Below are positions 26,016-34,233 of a DNA stretch of 62,684 nucleotides, one piece after another; position 1 is the stretch's first letter; every line of letters begins with the position of its first letter. The notes beneath the pieces are model-generated. The model was not told the DNA's origin. It saw only the letters and a program-made list of their open reading frames with translations, and searched no databases. This stretch comes from an uncultured Synergistales bacterium (lineage in GTDB: Bacteria; Synergistota; Synergistia; Synergistales; Aminobacteriaceae). The translations under genes and the position numbers were made by a program. Location: contig CAJOES010000002.1 of assembly GCA_905233455.1 (NCBI GenBank), positions 1 through 62,684 on the forward strand, written 5' to 3'.

Positions 26016-27128
26016 CTATATCTTGATTTCTATTCTGTTCAGCCCGTCAGAAAAATCATAGCGTATATTTTCTCCGGCTATCTTCCTCAGAATCATTACG
26101 CCCAAATGCACATCATCATCTGTTTCTTCTGCAATGCCGAACGGGTTGAATTTCCTTCCGCCGCTTGTCATTGTGATTGTTGTTGAGGAGTCCGCTTCAG
26201 AGTATGATATTTCGGCCGCAATATTTACCGCCTCACCACTGCCGTAACAGCCCGAAAGCATCTCATATACGAGTTCCTCACAGCAAAGCTCCAGCCTGTA
26301 CGCGAGCCTTGAGCTTATGCCGTATTTCTCCGTGAAACCGTGAATGCCTCCCTGCATCTCCATCAAGTCAAAATACCTGCTGGTTATCTCATAGCTGAAA
26401 TATTTCAGCTTCCTGATGAATGCTATAGTCTTCTCTTTCTGCGGTGAGTCAAAGATCTCTTCCGGCGTGCCCTCCTCATATATCCCGCCGTCAGCAAAGA
26501 ACAGTACACGGTTAGCTACTTCACGGGCAAAATTCATCTCGTGCGTAACGATAATCATAGTCATATCATGCTTGGCCAGCATTCGAATCATCGCAAGAAC
26601 TTCACCGACCATCGTTGGATCAAGCGCGCTGGTAGGCTCATCGAACAGAAGTACTTTCGGCTTCATCATCAGCGAACGGCATATAGCTATTCTCTGCTGC
26701 TGTCCTCCCGATAACTTTTCCGGCATTGCATGAGCTTTCGAGGTCAGACCGACTTTCGACAGCCAGTCCATAGCGTTGGATTCTGCCTGTGCACGGGGCA
26801 TTCCCAGAAGTTTTACGGGAGCAAGGCATAAGTTGTCTATGACGTTCATGTGTGAGAACAGATAGAATTTCTGATACACCATTCCCATTTTGAGACGTAT
26901 CCTGTTGATGTCCGCACGTCTTGCTGTAATCTCTTGCCCGTCTATGAATATCTTTCCGCTGTCAGGGACTTCAAGCAGTTCAAGCGAGCGGAGGAACACG
27001 CTTTTTCCGCACCCTGACCCGCCGATTATCGCTATGCGTTCACCCTCCTCAACATTAAGGCTGAGATTCCGAAGGACATGAAGACTCCCGAATGACTTGC
27101 ACAGATCTTTTACTTCTATAAGGCTCAT
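26016..27128 (-). CDS. Amino-acid-type ABC transporter ATPase fused to a degenerate RsbW-like domain
   Basis: 370 residues. Residues 1-240 are a complete GlnQ/HisP-type ATPase with Walker A GGSGCGKSVF, signature LSGGQQQR, Walker B LLFDEPTSALDP and the switch His in VTHEM. Residues about 245-370 are an HATPase_c_2/RsbW-like domain not usually attached to such ATPases (YRLELCCEELVYEML, then SGGRKFNPFG, then LGVMILRKIAG, ending in LNRIEIKI). In that domain the N-box Asn reads Glu and the nucleotide-binding Asp before the SGG loop reads Ser, so kinase activity is doubtful; STAS binding could persist. It overlaps the permease by ATGA. Confidence 0.85.
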   Translation of the reverse strand: MSLIEVKDLCKSFGSLHVLRNLSLNVEEGERIAIIGGSGCGKSVFLRSLELLEVPDSGKIFIDGQEITARRADINRIRLKMGMVYQKFYLFSHMNVIDNLCLAPVKLLGMPRAQAESNAMDWLSKVGLTSKAHAMPEKLSGGQQQRIAICRSLMMKPKVLLFDEPTSALDPTMVGEVLAMIRMLAKHDMTMIIVTHEMNFAREVANRVLFFADGGIYEEGTPEEIFDSPQKEKTIAFIRKLKYFSYEITSRYFDLMEMQGGIHGFTEKYGISSRLAYRLELCCEELVYEMLSGCYGSGEAVNIAAEISYSEADSSTTITMTSGGRKFNPFGIAEETDDDVHLGVMILRKIAGENIRYDFSDGLNRIEIKI

Positions 27129-27802
27129 GATATGGCTTCCTTTCTATGCCGGAGATAATCCGAAAACGAAAACAGGCCGTGAACTATATACGCCATTGCA
27201 AGATATATCAGCATTCCGATAATTATCGTTGCCATAGGCTGCATTGTCCGGGAAGCTATGTTGTTGATTACGCGGGTTAAGTCCGTGATTGATACGTAGC
27301 CTACAACACTCGTCCACTGAATCAGGTTCACTATTGCGGACTGGTATACGGGCTTTGCTATCCTCACAACCTGCGGAAGGGTTACGAGCCGGAATGCCTG
27401 AAACGCCGAAAACCCTAACGTTCTTGCTGCCTCAACCTGTCCGTGATCCGTAGCACTGATTGACGCTCTCAGAATCTCTGCTACATGCGCGGCAACATTC
27501 AGCGAGAAAGTTACTACGGCTATAGTTTCTGCGTCGAGACTGCTCCGGGCAAATATCCCGTAATACATCAGCATCAACAGCATCAATACCGGAGAACCTC
27601 TCAGAATCACGATATAGATTGTTGCGAGTGTCCGCAGAATCCTGAAGCCCGACATCCTAAGCGCACATATCACAGCACCGAGAACCGTACCGAATATCAT
27701 TGACAGTACCGAAATTCTTAGTGTCGCGTTAAAGCCCTTCAGTATAGTCCAGTAAGAGCCGCCCTGAATCAGCACCCTGTATAGTATCTGGTTAAGGCTC
27801 AT
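27125..27802 (-). CDS. Amino-acid ABC transporter permease
   Basis: 225 residues of the HisM/GlnP family with five membrane segments. The EAA loop is visible as AARTLGFSAFQAFRLVTLPQVVRIAKP, and the N-terminal ILKGFNATLRISVLSMIFG is typical of polar amino-acid permeases. It would form a homodimer in the inner membrane served by the fused ATPase. Encoded between three binding proteins and the ATPase, with 3-base and overlapping junctions. Confidence 0.92.
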   Translation of the reverse strand: MSLNQILYRVLIQGGSYWTILKGFNATLRISVLSMIFGTVLGAVICALRMSGFRILRTLATIYIVILRGSPVLMLLMLMYYGIFARSSLDAETIAVVTFSLNVAAHVAEILRASISATDHGQVEAARTLGFSAFQAFRLVTLPQVVRIAKPVYQSAIVNLIQWTSVVGYVSITDLTRVINNIASRTMQPMATIIIGMLIYLAMAYIVHGLFSFSDYLRHRKEAIS

Positions 27803-27805
27803 AGT

Positions 27806-28669
27806 TTAATCCTCGTCTTTTCTTATGTGCATAAACGTATTCCATGACAGATACGGTTCTGATAGAAGCACGCTGTCGGCAACATCAGGCTGAAATTCAA
27901 GAGACCTGTTGACCTCATACCAGAAGACAGCATCAGCCCTGCCAGACACTAACGCCGCTGTTCTCGCCCCCGCACTGACATTCACTACGTCTATGTTGAC
28001 GTGCAAACGCCGCCCGATCTCTGCAAGCACTGCCATGCTGTAACCTGCAGGAAGGCCGTTATCGTCCGTGAAATCCACCGGCGGAAGGTCTCCAGTTACT
28101 GCAACCCTTACCGTAGGAGCATTGCTGAAACGTTCAAACCTTATCGTGTCATTCTTTTTTCTGCCCGTTCCGTAAATGTAGCCGTATGTGTTGTCTTCAG
28201 GAAAATTCTTTATGTATTTCTGCTCAAGTCCTGCAAGCGTGTAATCATTGCGCATTGAGATTAATGCAGTGTTCCATTTTTCGAGAAGCTCTCTGTTGTC
28301 CTCCATGAAGCCGAAGCAAAGACTCATAGTCCCGGAATTAGCGATACATGAAGGTGTGTAATCCTTGTTGACCTTCAGAAGATATTCAGCGACAAAATCA
28401 GGAAGTATCATTTCTTCGATTTCGTCCCTGTTCAAAGCCATCTGCATCAGCATCAAGGAATCATAAAATTTCGCCGTCCCTGTTGAATGATCCCCGCCGA
28501 GAATCTGCCAGCCTCTTGTTGACCATGAATTTTTCAGTATCCTGTAGAAATCTTCCGGAGTAGTTTCAAGCCTCGTGAGAAACCCAACATCTAAATCATC
28601 ATCTGCAAGCACAGGACATACCAGCAAAGCCGAAATCATCAAAGCAATAACAAAAGTTTTTATCTTCAT
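27806..28669 (-). CDS. Substrate-binding protein with permuted lobe order, paralogue 3
   Basis: 287 residues with a signal peptide cut near VLA-DDD. The first half (DVGFLTRLETTPEDF, KFYDSLMLMQMALNRDEIEEM, DNRELLEKWNTALISMRNDYTLAGLEQKYI) matches what is normally the C-terminal half of an amino-acid binding protein. The second half (VRVAVTGDLPPVDF, LPAGYSMAVLAEIG, LVSGRADAVFW, LLSEPYLSW) matches the normal N-terminal lobe. The whole type II fold is therefore present in permuted order. Start chosen at ATG 28669 behind GGAGGTAGCA. A linker with YGYIYGTG joins the ancestral termini. Ligand unknown. Confidence 0.8.
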   Translation of the reverse strand: MKIKTFVIALMISALLVCPVLADDDLDVGFLTRLETTPEDFYRILKNSWSTRGWQILGGDHSTGTAKFYDSLMLMQMALNRDEIEEMILPDFVAEYLLKVNKDYTPSCIANSGTMSLCFGFMEDNRELLEKWNTALISMRNDYTLAGLEQKYIKNFPEDNTYGYIYGTGRKKNDTIRFERFSNAPTVRVAVTGDLPPVDFTDDNGLPAGYSMAVLAEIGRRLHVNIDVVNVSAGARTAALVSGRADAVFWYEVNRSLEFQPDVADSVLLSEPYLSWNTFMHIRKDED

Positions 28670-28671
28670 TG

Positions 28672-29547
28672 CTACCTCCAATACAGATTAAAGATATTAT
28701 TCTTGAAGTCCCACCAGTCCCAAGAACCTTTACGCTTGTCCGTCTTGCGCAGGTGTATGAACTTCTGCCACTCATAGTACGGCTCAGAGAGTATTACCCC
28801 CTGCGGCACGTCAGGCTGAATCCCTTTCCCCGACATATCCACCTCATACCAGAAGACGACATCAGCCCTTCCGGAAGCAAGCGAGGCTGTCCTTGCTCCT
28901 GCGTCCACATTCAGCAGCTCAACATTCATGTGAAGTATATTTGCTATCTCTGCTAGTACTGCCGTGTTGAATCCTGCCGGGCTTCCGTCTGATGCAATGA
29001 AATCTATCGGGGGCAGGTCTCCGGTTACTGCCGCTTTGATTGCAGGTGCACCATCAAAGTGAAAGAACTTCACAGGTTCAGGAGCATTCATGCCGGGAGA
29101 AGCTATATATTTCCCTTCAAGTGCCGCCAGCGTCCAGTTGTCCCGAAGAGTCTTCAGAGCCTCATTGAACTTGTCCCGCAATTCTCCGCCGTCCTCACGG
29201 AAACCGAACGCAAGCCCGCTTCCCTTTGAGCGCAGGACGAGGAATGATTCATAGTCGTCATTCTGATTCATGAGGTATTCAGCCGCAAAGTCCGGTAATA
29301 CCATCTCGCGAATCTCTCCGGCATTCAAGGCCATCTGCATTGAAGTCAATGTGTCGTAAAACTTTACCGTTATATCCAGTGCTTCATCGTTGGGAGCAAA
29401 ATTTTTCCGCCATATTTCACTGAACTCTTCTTCCGTTGAATTGAGCTTGGAGAGGAGGCCAAGACGCAAAATTTTCTTCTCTACAGCAGCACGTGATATT
29501 CCTGCAGCAAGCATCAGGAATAAGACTGCGTAACAAACTTTCTTCAT
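28672..29547 (-). CDS. Substrate-binding protein with permuted lobe order, paralogue 2
   Basis: 291 residues with a signal peptide ending near SRA-AVE. The order is again lobe 2 (LRLGLLSKLNSTEEEF, VKFYDTLTSMQMALNAGEIREM), then the closing helices (LRDKFNEALKTLRDNWTLAALEGKYI), then lobe 1 (IKAAVTGDLPPIDF, SPAGFNTAVLAEIA, LASGRADVVFW, ILSEPYYEW). It starts one base after the stop of paralogue 1. Differences from paralogue 3 lie mostly in the first lobe, which suggests different ligands or partners. Confidence 0.8.
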   Translation of the reverse strand: MKKVCYAVLFLMLAAGISRAAVEKKILRLGLLSKLNSTEEEFSEIWRKNFAPNDEALDITVKFYDTLTSMQMALNAGEIREMVLPDFAAEYLMNQNDDYESFLVLRSKGSGLAFGFREDGGELRDKFNEALKTLRDNWTLAALEGKYIASPGMNAPEPVKFFHFDGAPAIKAAVTGDLPPIDFIASDGSPAGFNTAVLAEIANILHMNVELLNVDAGARTASLASGRADVVFWYEVDMSGKGIQPDVPQGVILSEPYYEWQKFIHLRKTDKRKGSWDWWDFKNNIFNLYWR

Positions 29548-30462
29548 TTATTGCGCCCTTCCTATGATCAGATCAGTATCCCATTCGTAATAAGGATCAG
29601 ACAAAATCACTCCGTCAAGAGAATCCTTCATTACGCCTTTAAGGTTTCTGCCCTTCACTTTTGCGGGAGTCTTCAGCCCTTCCGTGCTCCTGTACCAAAA
29701 CACGACATCTGCCCGTTCTGATGCCAGAGCCGCAGAACGTCCGCCAGCGTCCACGCTGATTAGCCGTATATTGCGCTGAAGCCTTCTGCCTATCTGGGCA
29801 AGCAGTGCAGTGTTATAGCCTGTCGGTGTTCCGTCTGAAGCAATGTAGTCGATCGGAGGCAGATCCCCCGTAACTGCAACACGTATAGTCCTTGCGCCCT
29901 TGTACTCCTGAAACTTTACCGGCATGGGGTCATTCATGCTCATATCACGAATGTATATCCTCTCCAGATTCGCTAGAGTCCCGTCTTCCTTCATTGATGC
30001 TATTGCACGGTTGAACGCCTGCTGAAGCCCGGTATTGCCGCGCTTGAAGCCGAATGATATTGTTGACGGCATCATATTGAGGGAAAACAGAATATCGTAG
30101 TTCGGATTGTTCGCGATGAGGTACATTCCTGCTGCTTCAGGAAGTGCAATTTCATCTATCTTCTTTGACCTCAAAGCCATTTGCATTGCGAGAAGTGAAT
30201 CATAGAAATGCACAACCCTGCGTGTTTTCGCAAGCGAGCCTATGAAGCCTTCAAGCCTGTCTTCCTCTGCCCATTCGCTTTCATCTTCCGGAATCAGCGG
30301 TGCTAATGCCTTGCGCAGGTCATCAAGCCCGCCCTGAAACTCTGCCTCAGTCGTGCCGAGATATGTCAATACGCCGGAATCAACGACTTCTTCACGGGAT
30401 GAAGCAAAACATGATGTACACAGCATAACAGCAAAAATTACTGCAGCTACAATTTTTCTCAC
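29548..30462 (-). CDS. Substrate-binding protein with permuted lobe order, paralogue 1
   Basis: 304 residues with a signal peptide ending near CFA-SSR; the Cys at TSC could make it a lipoprotein, though no clean lipobox is seen. The order is the same as in the two following genes: GVLTYLGTTEAEF, HFYDSLLAMQMALRSKKIDEI, LQQAFNRAIASMKEDGTLANLERIYI, then IRVAVTGDLPPIDYI, TPTGYNTALLAQIG, LASERADVVFW, ILSDPYYEW. An acidic insert of about 25 residues (EDESEWAEEDRLEG) in the first lobe is unique to this copy. It lies 16 bases after the SpoIIE-type sensor gene. Confidence 0.8.
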   Translation of the reverse strand: MRKIVAAVIFAVMLCTSCFASSREEVVDSGVLTYLGTTEAEFQGGLDDLRKALAPLIPEDESEWAEEDRLEGFIGSLAKTRRVVHFYDSLLAMQMALRSKKIDEIALPEAAGMYLIANNPNYDILFSLNMMPSTISFGFKRGNTGLQQAFNRAIASMKEDGTLANLERIYIRDMSMNDPMPVKFQEYKGARTIRVAVTGDLPPIDYIASDGTPTGYNTALLAQIGRRLQRNIRLISVDAGGRSAALASERADVVFWYRSTEGLKTPAKVKGRNLKGVMKDSLDGVILSDPYYEWDTDLIIGRAQ

Positions 30463-30478
30463 AGTAACAAAATCTCCC

Positions 30479-32521
30479 TTACTCTAAAATTTTTCTGACG
30501 GTTAAAATATTTTTCCCGTCCTTATGCTTGTAGGATACGTTATCCATATTCTTTTTCACAAGATATATTCCCAAGCCTCCTACATTCCTTTCATCAGCAG
30601 ACAGCGTAACGTCAGGGTCAGGATTCATCAGGGGATCGTAAGGCGTTCCGGAATCAGTGAAGGTTATCACTGCCGACAAAGGATTTTCATGAATCTCTAC
30701 CCTTACTGACGCATTGCCGGTCTCGGGTGCATAAGCATAATGCGCTATGTTCACGAAAATTTCTTCTGCGGCCAAGTCTATCTGCATTTGTGTTTTGGGC
30801 GGGCAGTCTGCGGCTTCTAGCTTTTCATCAATAAAGCTAATGACCTGCTCAAGGTTATTCACGTCAGCTTCTAGGGTGATTTCATTGCTCCCGAAATATC
30901 TCACGCATAACATAGTCATATCATCGAATTGCGGTGCATCTCCCGTGAAATCATCTACGGACTTCTTCATTGACGCTAAAATTTCTTCCGCCGTGCCGTC
31001 AAGCGTGGTGTTGAGTGCTTCAAGCATTCTGTCAGTTCCGTAAAGCTCATCATCAGAGTTTGTTGCTTCTGCTACACCGTCAGTGTACAGATACAGATTA
31101 TCGCCGGGATTAAGCGTAAATTCATTCTCCCTGAATTTCATTCCCTCCATTGTTGCGACCGCAGGACTGTTCCTGCCCTTCAGTAGCTCATACTTTCCGC
31201 CAGCCCTGAATACGGCAGGATACTCATGACCGGCATTTGAGGCAGTAACCTTGCCTGAAGAGATCTCCAGAATCCCAAGCCACACAGTAACGAACAGATC
31301 CGCTTCATTGCCCTCGCATAACTGCCTGTTCACGTCCGCAAGAATCTCTGCCGGACTCTTAGCCCCTCCGGTCTGCGCAAGGTTCTTGATGAGCGTCTTG
31401 GCCGTCATCATGAACAGTGCCGCAGGGACTCCCTTTCCGGAAACGTCCGCCATAACAAGCCCCAAATGATCATCATCAATCATGAAGAAATCGTAGAAAT
31501 CTCCCCCGACTTCTTTTGCCGGTGTCATCGTAGCGTATATCTCGAATTCTTTTCGTTCCGGGAAATCACGCGGAAGAATATCGGCCTGAATCTGCGCTGC
31601 TATGTTCAGTTCGGCTTTTGTCTGTTCCTGCTCACGGGTTATGCGCGTCAGGTCCTCAACATACCGCAAAATATCAGCTTCCATAACGTCAATAGTTTTT
31701 GCGAGCTGGCCAATCTCGTTGCTGACAGTGATATTTTCGCCTAACGGGAGTTCAGGCCGGGTGTTCTCGTGTGCAAAACGCATTGTTTCATCCGCAATTA
31801 TCTGAATCGGCCTGATGAGATTCCTGCTCAGGTACAGCCCGTAACACACAAGCACCAGCAATAACAGCACTCCCGCAGCACTAAGCACGCTGTGAATGTA
31901 TCTATAGCGTATATTGTCCAGTTCCTCCATGCGCCGCTCAACACCCAATACCGCAATGATTTCGCCGTTCTCATCCCTGAAAGGCTGAAGGACTGCAACA
32001 TGATTCCCGGATTCTTCAACTTCATTGCCCTCCGGACGGTAAATAGATATTTCGACTCCTTCTTCATGCTCATCATAGATTCTCCTGAAGGCCGACAAAT
32101 ATCTTCTGTCCGTCTGCGTAAACCTGAATCCGCTCGTGTATTCGTGGTCTTGGGGGTATATGTCGGTATTGATTGAGTCTATGATGAATTCTGCGTCCTC
32201 GTATTCCTTCCCTGACGACACAAACGCATAGATATATGTAGCTCTCTGCGTCCTGACGAGAGTACGCCATATTCCCCTGATCCTGCGGTTCTCGTCCTGC
32301 CATTCTTCTGAGGCATAATCCCTGTGCTTCACAAAGTCCGGTGGAAGATACGCCGCCGCAGTCCTGGCAGTGTTGAATGCACTTTCTGCGTACTGCCTCT
32401 CTATTGCCCCGGTGAACTGGTAATACCCTATGTTGCTTGTTATTAGCGTGAGGAGTGCAAGAACAAGAAAAACCCCTGCAAGTATCTGTACTGCTATATT
32501 ATGTTTTATCTTACTTAACAT
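30479..32521 (-). CDS. Membrane sensor with HAMP, SpoIIE-type PP2C phosphatase and RsbW-type kinase domains
   Basis: 680 residues. A membrane helix (about 10-32) is followed by a Cache-like extracytoplasmic domain (to about 215), a second helix, and a HAMP and coiled linker (about 240-305). The SpoIIE phosphatase domain comes next (AAQIQADILPRDFP, EVGGDFYDFF, MADVSGKGVPAALFM, SNAGHEYP, LYTDGVAEATN, FDDMTMLCVRYF). The C-terminal HATPase_c_2 domain is intact (AAEEIFVNIAHYAY, TFTDSGTPYDP, GGLGIYLVKK). It therefore joins the two opposing enzymes of a partner switch, phosphatase and kinase for a STAS protein, under one external sensor. The STAS gene is four genes upstream. Confidence 0.92.
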   Translation of the reverse strand: MLSKIKHNIAVQILAGVFLVLALLTLITSNIGYYQFTGAIERQYAESAFNTARTAAAYLPPDFVKHRDYASEEWQDENRRIRGIWRTLVRTQRATYIYAFVSSGKEYEDAEFIIDSINTDIYPQDHEYTSGFRFTQTDRRYLSAFRRIYDEHEEGVEISIYRPEGNEVEESGNHVAVLQPFRDENGEIIAVLGVERRMEELDNIRYRYIHSVLSAAGVLLLLVLVCYGLYLSRNLIRPIQIIADETMRFAHENTRPELPLGENITVSNEIGQLAKTIDVMEADILRYVEDLTRITREQEQTKAELNIAAQIQADILPRDFPERKEFEIYATMTPAKEVGGDFYDFFMIDDDHLGLVMADVSGKGVPAALFMMTAKTLIKNLAQTGGAKSPAEILADVNRQLCEGNEADLFVTVWLGILEISSGKVTASNAGHEYPAVFRAGGKYELLKGRNSPAVATMEGMKFRENEFTLNPGDNLYLYTDGVAEATNSDDELYGTDRMLEALNTTLDGTAEEILASMKKSVDDFTGDAPQFDDMTMLCVRYFGSNEITLEADVNNLEQVISFIDEKLEAADCPPKTQMQIDLAAEEIFVNIAHYAYAPETGNASVRVEIHENPLSAVITFTDSGTPYDPLMNPDPDVTLSADERNVGGLGIYLVKKNMDNVSYKHKDGKNILTVRKILE

Positions 32522-32524
32522 GAT

Positions 32525-33541
32525 TCATATATTAACATGATTCATATAGTTTTCTATTCTGGTTTTTACGTTCTCCTGCAGATTCCTGAAAAAGAACAGG
32601 TAATCATATACATGATATGCCCCTTCAGGAAGAAGAGATACAACAGCAGGATATTCATGCGCGTCTATGTCCGGGATTTTCATGATCCCCCGTTCCGTGT
32701 CAAGATACCCGCCGCAGAACTCTGAAACCTCACGCGTAATTTTCCCGCTGTAATCCGTGAAACATGCTCCCCGGTTCAGGCTTTTGTCCGCATATGTGTC
32801 ATCTGTTCTCCAGTTGAGCGGATTCACGGCAAATGCTTTGCGCCCGGCAGGGTAAAACGCCGTAGCAGTTATTCCGGGAGCTTCACACTCAAAGCTGATT
32901 ATGACTCCCGTATCACGTTCAGACTGTGCAGGCTTCATGTGAGGGTATTTCTCCGCCGTATCCGGAGTGAAAGCCCAGCCTATAGCGTACACAGCCACGA
33001 GCCGTTCATGCAGTGCCTTATCCCCAAAATACTCCTGCATCAGACGGTAACACATATCTGCTCCCTGTGAGAATCCTGCAAGAATTATGGGCCGTCCGTT
33101 ATTCTCGTGCTCAAGGTAATACGAGAATGCCGCTGAAACATCCTCATACGCAACAGCAAAGAATTTTTCACGTTCCGATTCAGGGAGTTCATACACCTTC
33201 ATTGCCGCCTGCCTGTAATACGGTGCATACATCCTTGTATATGCCTCGTAAATCCCGCGCTCCATGTTAAGCGCACCAGCAAAATTTTTCTTCGTCTTGT
33301 CATCAGACAGAGACATATTATGTTCGTCCTTCATGTCAACTGTAGGGCATAACAAAAAGAGGTCAGCAGGTTTTTCTCTGCCGCCCTCCTGAAAATATAC
33401 CCAGTTCTCCGCTGAGGAATAAATGTTTGCGTCCGGTTCATCATGCCCGACGTAAACAGGGAAGAATAATAATACTGAAAGCGCGGTAACAGCAGAGCAC
33501 AATAGAAACAGATTTTTTCTGCTTACTGCTGTCCTGTTCAT
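32525..33541 (-). CDS. DUF3089-like alpha/beta-hydrolase, membrane anchored
   Basis: 338 residues with an N-terminal hydrophobic anchor (about 11-28). The nucleophile elbow is GFSQGAD near 160, and the block DLFLLCPTVDM is typical of DUF3089-type hydrolases. A His near the C-terminus (HVYDYLFFFRNL) could complete the triad. It probably acts in the periplasm as an esterase or peptidase-like hydrolase. Substrate unknown. It sits in the middle of the STAS/SpoIIE operon, 3 bases before the sensor gene. Confidence 0.72.
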   Translation of the reverse strand: MNRTAVSRKNLFLLCSAVTALSVLLFFPVYVGHDEPDANIYSSAENWVYFQEGGREKPADLFLLCPTVDMKDEHNMSLSDDKTKKNFAGALNMERGIYEAYTRMYAPYYRQAAMKVYELPESEREKFFAVAYEDVSAAFSYYLEHENNGRPIILAGFSQGADMCYRLMQEYFGDKALHERLVAVYAIGWAFTPDTAEKYPHMKPAQSERDTGVIISFECEAPGITATAFYPAGRKAFAVNPLNWRTDDTYADKSLNRGACFTDYSGKITREVSEFCGGYLDTERGIMKIPDIDAHEYPAVVSLLPEGAYHVYDYLFFFRNLQENVKTRIENYMNHVNI

Positions 33542-33554
33542 GTCATCAGCCCTG

Positions 33555-34232
33555 TTACTTTACGGGGAAATCAAAATATGTGTCCGGGTATGGCTCATCA
33601 TTCAGCGTGAAGTGCCACCATTCCGTAGCTAACGGCCTGAATCCGTGCTTGGTCATTGCCTCACGCAGAATCATTCTGTTGCTGTACTGTTCTTCGGTGA
33701 TATTCTTGTAGTCCGGGTGAGATTCCTCGCCGAAATAGTCGAACGTCCCGCCCATGTCCGCTTCTTTCTCCGTGTTCATATCAAACAGCGTCAGATCAAC
33801 AGTGCTTCCCCTGCTGTGTCCGGACTTGTAGTCAATATATCCCTGATCGAACAAAACTGACTTATCGAGGTTGGGATAAAAATACTGCTTCATGCGGGTA
33901 TCTTCAACGTTCTCCGCCCATTGCGCAAAATGAGTTACTGCCCTCTGCGGTCTGTATGCGTCATATATCTTCAGCCTGTAACCCTTCGTGATGAGTTCGT
34001 CGCTGACATCCTTTAGTGCTTTGGCCGCCTCTTTGGTCAGCATTGCTACAGGGGTTTCATAGCCGTTGATCCTGTCGCCCACAAAGTTATACGTTGAATA
34101 GTAGCGTATCTCCAGTATTGCATCAGGCACTGCTTCAGACAGCAGAACGAAATCCGAATTATCATAGGGATCTGCACCGAACGCAGAACCTGCCATCAAA
34201 AAAATAATAACTGCAAGCAAAAATTTTCTCAT
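33555..34232 (-). CDS. D-alanyl-D-alanine dipeptidase (VanX/DdpX family), exported
   Basis: 225 residues with a signal peptide (cut near FGA-DPY). Zinc and catalytic motifs are complete: SGHSRGSTVDLTL (SxHxxGxxxD) near 138, EWWHF near 205 and the substrate-contact Arg in YDAYRPQRAV. It cleaves D-Ala-D-Ala. Because it has a signal peptide, it more likely recycles or scavenges wall-derived dipeptide, like DdpX, than confers vancomycin resistance. It lies between the acyltransferase and hydrolase genes of the operon. Confidence 0.92.
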   Translation of the reverse strand: MRKFLLAVIIFLMAGSAFGADPYDNSDFVLLSEAVPDAILEIRYYSTYNFVGDRINGYETPVAMLTKEAAKALKDVSDELITKGYRLKIYDAYRPQRAVTHFAQWAENVEDTRMKQYFYPNLDKSVLFDQGYIDYKSGHSRGSTVDLTLFDMNTEKEADMGGTFDYFGEESHPDYKNITEEQYSNRMILREAMTKHGFRPLATEWWHFTLNDEPYPDTYFDFPVK

Positions 34233-34233
34233 C

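Noticed and set aside
33555-34232. Vancomycin resistance locus
   Set aside because: Only the VanX-like dipeptidase is present. It has a signal peptide, and vanH, vanA-type ligase and vanRS are absent.
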